From Siniperca chuatsi (Eukaryota; Chordata; Actinopteri; Centrarchiformes; Sinipercidae), in assembly GCF_020085105.1 (NCBI RefSeq), contig NC_058061.1, forward strand, positions 5,899,784-5,963,783: a stretch of DNA of 64,000 bases, given 5' to 3'. Made by a program: the position numbers and the translations under genes. Shown here one piece after another: positions 40,301 through 49,300 of the stretch. Numbering within the stretch: the stretch's first letter is position 1; each line of letters opens with the position of its first letter. Under the pieces are notes generated by a model. The model was given only the letters and a program-made list of their open reading frames with translations, made no database searches and was not told the origin of the DNA.

Positions 40301-43300
40301 TTTGATACTTAGAGTACATTTTGCTGATAATACCTGTGTGCTTTTACTTAGATTTTAAATACCCGGACCTTTACATGTAATGGAGTATTTTCACATTGTG
40401 GTATTGCTACTTTAATTTGGTATAGTATCTAAATGCTTCTTCCATCATTGTCCTTTTGTCGTCAAGGTGCACAATGAGTTCATCCTGCCATCAGAGAAGG
40501 AGGGCTTTATCCACCGCATGGGTGACATCATCAAACGGGCCGAGTCTCTGATGGCCAAAGAGCAGCCGGTCAACTCCAGTGGGCACCGACTTCCCCAGCC
40601 TGCTTTCCACAGCGGGGTTAACTCGTTGTCTTCCTCACAGGTCAGCAGCTGTTCCTGGCCAGTAATCCACATCACAGCATCGTTAGCTGAGAACAAAGGA
40701 AGTGACAGTAACTGAGTGTGTGTGTTTTACTGTGCTGTCTGATCATCATAAATTACATCAGCTATAGTGTGTCTAGCTGTGCTTATCTAATGCAGACACA
40801 AATCTGGTGCAAATGGAAAGCCATAGAGTAGTGCTTCCTACAATGGAAATAAAACAAAACCTCCTGAGACTTGCCCTTAAAGATACAAGGTTAAGTGTTC
40901 CTAAAGCCACCTGAGGTTGTGCTTTCATTTAGAACATAATGTTACTCAAAGCACTAATGTCATAAAACCCTGTGATTTGTGGAAATATACCCCATGCTTT
41001 CTTTTTTTCACATTTATTTGTTTCCACAACTACAAATCCTTTCCAGTGGTTACACCATAATGAACTTTCCAGCATATCTGCCCATATTGAATGAGTAAAA
41101 TAATTTATGTTTGGATTTATTAAGCCTTTCTCGATTAAGATTCTGTGAAACTGTAAAATGAAGACCTCCAGGAAGAAAAAAAAAGTTTTTAGGAGCAGTG
41201 CCACACTGTACAAGATATGACCTAACCATGTACAGTTTGTCTGCTTATTAGGAAAAGAAGTGTTTGTTCTGCCAGGATATGTTCCCCTCTGTAGAACACA
41301 CAAAACAAAATCTCCTTGTGCCCGATAGTAAAAATTATCTAAGATGTTCATAAATGATGGAGAAAGGAATAATGTGTGCTTTCATGTAGGACAAGAGACA
41401 AATAAGAGCAGTAAACCTCTACTGCCAACCTTGTTCACCATGTTTCCGACCCCCTGGCTACATAATTACCCCGAACCACTGTCGACAAATCTCTCCTGGC
41501 TCCACTCCAGCACCTGATTAAAAACACTGCATGGACTACATCACCCAAGATCCATTATGTCCACTCTTCCCACTGCCGTTCAGCCAAAAAACCAGACCAA
41601 GCTAGTTAAGTCAGGGGAGAAGCCCACAAGCCCAGAGACTCATCTATTTATCTCTGTTCTGGCTGTTGTAACTCTGAGGTAGGGTGCTATTCTGAGACTT
41701 TTGGGAAGAGACACTGTGTATACATGGCGCTTGAATGCCTGAAAAGCCATGCTTGTCTGTTTACTTTACCCACCACTTGAAGAACAACACTAATAGTGGA
41801 TCCAGCCATGGTAGCAGATCTGTGAGGCTGTACTTAGGCACGTCAGTGCTTTGAGCTGAATGCTAACATCAGCACGCTAACATGCTCACAATCACAATCC
41901 TAACATACTGATTTAAAACAGGTATACTGTTTACCATTTTCACCATCTTAATTTAGCTTGTTAACATGTTAACATTTGCTAATTAGCACTAGACACAAGC
42001 AACAGCTGTGCCAATCCATCTAAAAGATGTTGAGATATGGATAATTAAAAACTTTGACCTGCTGATGGCACTAGTGGAAAAGTCAGGGATCACCAGTCAT
42101 TAGTATTAATCCACTAGGGACCATGAAATGTCAAAAATTTACAAAATTTAATGGCAATCCATATAAAAGTTGCCGTCCCTGTGGCTAAAAAAAATCAGCA
42201 GAGAAAAATTCTCTCAGTTTTTGCAGATGAAGGCAGATTACAGCGGCCAGTTATCCAGATTATGGAGGTTAAATGACTTTCCATAAAATGCACAAAGACG
42301 TAATAATAGTTACATTAAATGGTTAATAACATAGGATTTATTATGAAAACAGCTTTTCACAAATTAACAATAAAGTCTTTAAAGCTGTCTTAGTATTAAC
42401 TTTATTGTACACATGCTCTACCACACTGACAAGCAATACACACTCACGTTCCTGAGGTCGGGCCTCAGGGTCACCTACATCATCTGAAGTCTGAAGCATC
42501 CAATGGTCATAAACTGACTTTGACATGTAAAATCCATGGAATGCCCCTTTTGAACAAGGAAACAATGATTTTAAATGTCAAAGTCAGTTTATGAGGATTT
42601 ACTACACATGCTGTGAAAACGTCTTTTGCTTTGTCAAGTCTGACAAAATTACCCAATAGACATCACCTGGTTATCTTAGTAGAAAGCCTGCATTACTAAC
42701 TGGGATGTGAAGTTTGAACAACATGGCAGGAAGGGTCTAATGAAAGACCCTAATCTAATAAATTGCATGCTAGTGAGTTGCATTATGGGAAGTGTAGGAT
42801 CTATTGTTTTCAAAGCTTGACCCAAAATAGGGACTAAAATGTATGCTCGGCCTCTTCTGCATTGATTTTCTCCATTCTGTTTTAAATACGTACTACTATA
42901 TAAGTACAGTCCATTTCTCTTTTAAAGACACTTAAGCAGCAACAGGCATGATACAGTAGATGCAGTACTAATACTACAGTAGCACTACATTAATATGAAC
43001 ACAGTACTTTCCAGTCCAGCCTCTCCCCATCTATTAGTGCTGGTGATCAAACCTCCAAAGTAGTTTTGTACAGCAGCTGAATCATACCATGGTTAGAAAG
43101 TGTTCAATTTAAAAACACATTTTTGTCAATAATGAACAGAAGTGGAGATTGAGATTTACCAAATGTGCTCTCTTACAGCCTAATCTGCACAGTCACACCC
43201 TGCCTCGAACCAGCTCCTCCTCTTCTCTGCCTGGTAAGTCTCACATCTGGTCTGATGAACTTAGTTCATCCATTAAGAGGAAACTGAATAATTTGATGCT

Positions 43301-46300
43301 CGCGGAGATTAAAAATGATTTGAATGAATGTTTTAGGACTTTGCCCTTCTGCCTTTTTTTAATCATTTCATGAAAGTCTGAAACTCACCAATTAACACTG
43401 AGTGTGTGTGAACTGCATAAAGACTCTTTCTCACCGGATGTCAGACTAACTTTGTATTTGTTTGTTGCATCTTTTTAACTGTGCATGATCATTGTGTGTG
43501 TGTCTGTGTGTGTGTGTGTACTGACATGTGTGCATGGTCATCCACTCATGCGTGTGTGTGTCTTGTCTTAGACTTCAGTATGGCTAACCTGAGCGTTGGG
43601 GTACATGGCTTTCCCCAGTGCCCCAACGGAGACGTCTTCAGTGCAGACATTACTTCACCTGGGCGACCTCTAATACGCTCACAGTCTTTCCACAACGCCC
43701 CAGGTAAATAGCCCTCTGACTCTCCCTCTGGTCTCTACGTGAAGAGGCCCAGCATTGTTTACTGTTTCAGCACACTGAAAAATTGTTACAGTCCTTTGGC
43801 AAAGAATAAGTCAAAGCAAAGCTCAGCTACCTCATAAACCCTCCCTCCCGTCTCAGGGCCCGTTCTTGGTATTGTTCAGACATTCGCTTGGCGCCATCCG
43901 CCAACCCCACACCTCAAAGCCTTCGTCTGTGTCTGCCTTGCAGCAGGGCCTCTTGGGTAATTACCTCACCTGAAGGGCGCTTTCTGGCTTTTAGGGAGCC
44001 ATGAATGCTGTCGCTGTAAAGTATGAGCTTTTCTACAGTGCTGCGATAGTCGGCAACATCTGTTTGCCAGCACAAGCTCCTAGAGAATTTCCAAGAAAGC
44101 CTCCTCCCCCATCAAAGCCTCCTTCCCCACAGGAGGGGCATTTGAAGTCAATGAAAGAACACATATCCTCCATATGCTCCCTGTTTCAGCCTCAGCGGCC
44201 ATCTGAACATCCTTATCCCCTCTTGTCCTGTGTCCCTTCTCTGCTGGACGTCCACTGCATGGTCACTTTCGCAAAGCTTCTTGGCCACCCGCCATGTTAT
44301 AGTGTGTTGGCTAACATATGTTTCTGTCAGCATGAGAAAAGTAAAAGGCTGGTTTGCATCATCAGCAACAGGGGGCGTGGTTTATAACTGTGGAGCCATT
44401 GTTGAGGTAAATGTCAAATCAATGGATGGGGCTAGGATATTGGCATCCTAAAATATTCCCCAAGGAGTGATGTAGAAATCCCGACTACTTTAATCTCACA
44501 AACAGACCCAACAAGTTGTGTACACACATGTGTGTTCCATTAAAACTCCTCGAAAATGTCATACGTAAAAGCCTCAATTGCTCCATTGATCCTGAATCCC
44601 TCACGGCCGTTTACGCTCGGTGTACAACTGCTCCGGCTTGTGCAATGCAATTATAGTCGGATACAGCTTTAAACAAAACGTCTTTGTTCACCATGGAAAC
44701 CCATCATTTAAAAGTACAGGAAAGATTTATGCTTCACATGGCGTATGTCTTGGCAGGGGGCTGAAGGAAGAATTAGACTGACTAAACCCTGAGGAGAGAG
44801 GAAGAATGAGTGCTCTAACTTGTCTCTCTGGATCACCTCTGTCCAATATTCCACTGCAACTGTGCAGGGGAGGGTTCTCATTTAAAATGACACTTTTTAG
44901 GCATTCTGATGTACAAGTTAAATGAAGAAACTTTTTTGTACATGTTTTTACTTGCACTTTATACTCAAGATAACATTTTTAATATTTGTCTTCCAGGATC
45001 TCCTCTCCATTATCAGCACCACCACCCTGCGTCTCTCCTGCCCCACCATCAGCACTACCACATGCCCTTCATGAGCCACAGTCACTTCCCATTCCCATAC
45101 CCAGGCTCTCCGGGTTCCCCCAAGCCAGCCATCCATTCTCCCCTCACACGTGTAGCCAGTAATCCCACCTTCCCTTCTGTTCCCTCCCCAGCCCCCGGTT
45201 CCCCAAGTCCTCTGAATGACACCCAAAGCTCTGGCACTAATGACAGTGTCACCATGTCCCCACCTGCTCCTCAGCATCCCAACATGTGGCCCCCCCACAC
45301 ACAGCCCCTATTTTCCTTAGCTAATGTCATCTCCATGGCCATGAGCATGGCCCAGTCTTTCATCCCTCCTGCAAACCTGCCCACCCAGGGGATGCCCTCC
45401 TTTCCAGGCTTCCACCCCCAGCTTCCCACTCACATGGCCCCACAGTCAGGTTACCCGTCCGTCTACCCGCAACATTACCAGACTTCAGTGGAGGTCCCTT
45501 ACCCCACAGCGGGCATCCCAGCGCAGAACAACATCTACCACAGCCCTGAGAATACACCTCAAATGAATGGTTTTCCCCAGAGCAGTCATCCAAGCTGGCT
45601 GCATCCTGTCTCTCCACCTTCCATGCCTTCCACTCCTCCACTGGTTCCTCAGCAGCAGGTTGGACTCTCTAGTCCCCCCAGCCTGACCCAGGCGGACAGT
45701 CTCTACAGTTATGTGCCCCCATACTCAGCACAGGTTTCAGCCCAGGTTGAACCTAAATCAGAAGTCTCCAGTTCAAACTCCTCGTCAGATCTTTCCCCAT
45801 CACCCCCAGAGAGCCCAGAAAGCACTGTGAGTCACCTTTAGTCACTTTTTTCTCTCAGATGAGATCCCTCTTAAATGATGTTCTGTGCATGCAAATTAGT
45901 GTTGAAATGATTTGTTGATTAATTGATTAGTTAACTGACAGAAATGTATCAACAAATTTGATAATTGATTAATCATTGAAGTCATTTTTTCAGGCCAAAG
46001 TGCAAAACATTTACTGGTGCCAGCTTCTTAAATGTGAGGATTTGCCCTTTTTCTCTATTTTAAACGATTGTAAATTGAATATCAGCCACACAGGATTTTG
46101 GACTGTTGTCCAGAGCCATTGCTGGCTCTGGGAAAAGGGATAGGCTTCTTTCACTATTTTCTGATATGTTATAAACAATTCTTTGATTAATAAAAAAAAA
46201 TAGGAATACACCGATTCAACTTTTTCTATTCCAATACCTCAAGTCAGATTATCTGCTAATACTGATTACCAATCCAATACAATACAAGTGCTCTGTTTTC

Positions 46301-49300
46301 CCCAAATTTAAAATATGTGCACTGCACTGTGTGGAACTCATTTGGATCATTTTATCTAAGCGAAAACCTGAGTTGGTGGCCCGCCATGATAACTGAAACA
46401 CTGAATTTTAGAACGACATTGACGAAGAAACTGTATTTAATGTGGATCGTCACATCTGGCCAGTACCCAATCTCCTGTAGCACTAATGCTAACAATGTTT
46501 ATTCTTCTGTCTAGTTATCATCCTTCAGCACTCAATTGCACCCCGCTGTACCTGAGATGAATGCCGCCAGTAACCCAAAACCAAAAGCCTCTTCTACTGA
46601 ATCTGGTAAGAAATTCTGTACACATTCTCATGTTCCTGAAACATTTTCTCTCCTCCGTCTCTGGATCATAAACACCTTATGTGTTGTATGTTACTAGCCA
46701 GGGGCTGGAAGAGCTGGAAAATGACATACTGTATGATGTTTATGTTTGCACCCCAAACAAACCCACACACATGCTTGTGTATACACACAAATGCACCCAC
46801 AGCCAAATATTATAAGTTTTTTTTTCCTCTGCTCCATTTTATGATGTAATAGGTCTAAATACAGTCTGGTGTCTCTGTTACAGCCAATTTACCATTTGAG
46901 TTGTTTTCAATTCCCTCTCTCTTTCTCTCCGCTGTATCCTTGGTGACATTATCACCTATTAGCGGTGTCCCAGGAGCCGTTACGTAACCACGAGTCTGGA
47001 TGTAATGTTCCATTCAAAACGAACACAAACATAGATGTAATTACGGCCCTACCCACTGGCAATGACCAATCGGCAAGCAGCCATGCTCATTACAGGCCTC
47101 TCCTCCCACATCCACACCTGTCAGTATTTATACCATCCTCAGAAGTCTATATTCAACAAAGTCCCTCTGTTTCAGTGGGCACAGAGTAGACCCAGACGCC
47201 TTCTGTGTTTACTGTTAGAAGGACACTAAGTGGGCGAACTGAGGCACTGCAGGATTTTAAGCCCTAAAATGGTAAACTGTTTGTATGCAGTGGTGGGTAG
47301 AGTACTGAAAATCTTTACTCAAGTAAAACTGCAACTACTCGCATAAAAAGTCTAAAAATTACCATTTGACAAACCTACTCAAGTAAAAGTATAAAAGTAC
47401 TTGGTCAATAAACTACTCAAAGTTCAAGTTACTTTCTATTTTAATATTGTTTAGTGTGTGGAGGCCAGAGAGCTTCACAAGTCATTTTATGCAAGTCCAA
47501 GTCAAGTTTCAAGTCTCTTTTTAGAATAATAATAAGTGTTTCATCCGCTGTGCATCAGGTTAGAAATGTTAGACACTGTGCAACATGGTTATTTCTAGGG
47601 TATTCACTTCGCTTTGCATGTTGGTTATCTCTATTTTAGCTATATCTGTTTATACAATTATTTTACTTTTTTATCTACATGAAGGTATCGATAAGATCTC
47701 TTTAAAATATCATACTTGCTACTGTACCTGCCTAGCATACTATTGCTTCCTGTATCTGTTGTTATCTTGATATGGACATGCAGCCAACCAACCAAACCAC
47801 TTGCTTTGATATGAAGGGTGCTGCATATGATTTGCCTTCTCCAATAGCACAGGCACCCAATACAATATGGTTATTCCTAAAGCATCTACGAACATAATCT
47901 TTACAACGTAAATCATTATGGTGGCAATAACACGAGAGCAGGCCATTGTTGAAGAAAGTAGGGTAAGCCTATATATAGAGGGAGACCTGTTCGTCACCCA
48001 TATTTGCTCTCTCCCTATGCTTCTCAAAAAGGATTGTTTTCGTAATATATAACAAGCCTACATTGGTCTGCATAGACTAAATACGCTTTTAATATGCCAT
48101 TAATGTAAAGTGAAAGTACAATATTTCTGCCGGCTTGTGAAGAGCGATGCAGGCTGCTTTCCACAACTGCACACAATGCCACTGGTGGCATCCTTACTGG
48201 AATTGAGTTACATTAGTAGAACAACCAAACCTTAAATTGAAAAGGTATTTGCCTGATTTTCTCAATTTTTGCATCTGCCCAGCTCATTCATATATGGCTC
48301 AAGCGCACGTCTCTTTGTACCTCCAGAGAGACCGGAGCTCTCCTGCCTAACTGCGCGCAGCTTGGATGACAGCTCATTTTGGTTAATGTAGCAGAATGCA
48401 TAGTAGATAACAGACTAGTTGTAACAAAGGTATAAATGGCAAATGAATGGCGAATGGCGAAGTTAAAAGTAGATTACTGGTCTAAAAAATACTCAAGAGT
48501 AAAAGTACAGTTTTAAAAAGGAACGTGAAAAGTTACCATTCTGAAATGAGACACAAGGAAAACAGAGTGAGACCCCTTTTAAGACCGTAGAAGAAACACT
48601 TGGATTGGATTTTAATCAAAGCTTGGCAGTCAGAAAAGAGTGAGGCTTTGTTCTAATGATTAGTCAGCTCTGATCAGATTACAGAACAATCGCTGCTGTT
48701 TAGCCAATGATTGACTGTCATTCATATAAATAGGCCATCCAGATGTTACAACTTCTTATTCATGGACACTAGAAGCAAGTAGAGAGAGTACTACAACTTA
48801 CTAGAATTGATGTTCACCAATATGATATGTTTCTTTTATATTTGACATACATTTAGATCCTTAATCAGATACATTTACATACATTTTTATCTCGAAGGGA
48901 ACTAGTCAAAGTAAAAATGTTTTTAGAAATGCCTGCAGGATTTGTGTAGAGGACTAAACACCTTATCTTCCTCTATATTACAAAAGTCCAGTCTGCACCA
49001 GTCACTGTTGGGCGATTCCAGGTGACGCCCAGCATGGACATCCCAACGCCTACTGCGCTAGTTGGTGCTGTACCTGCTGCACCACAGCCAGCAGACAGCG
49101 GCAGCAGCCCGTCAGAGAGCAGCACAGAGGAACAGGGGGAGTCTGAGACAAGCCTGGGCACCTCCCTCACCATGTCCCCTCCTCACCCACATCCCCACAG
49201 AGGGTCAACAGGGGTCCTCCAGGAGGTTGACGGGCAGGTGGGGTGGGCCGGGAAACAGGAGCAGCAGCAGGACAAAGAAGAAGAGGATGAGGAAGATGAG

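Noticed and set aside
44001-44387. 128-codon frame with a proline-rich middle in wnk4 intron 14
   Set aside because: Joining it in phase between exons 14 and 15 is not possible with the splice sites seen, and exon 14 to 15 already joins perfectly.
44948-45641. Antisense open frames opposite wnk4 exon 15
   Set aside because: Proline codons on the coding strand leave few stops on the other strand; no splice or family support.
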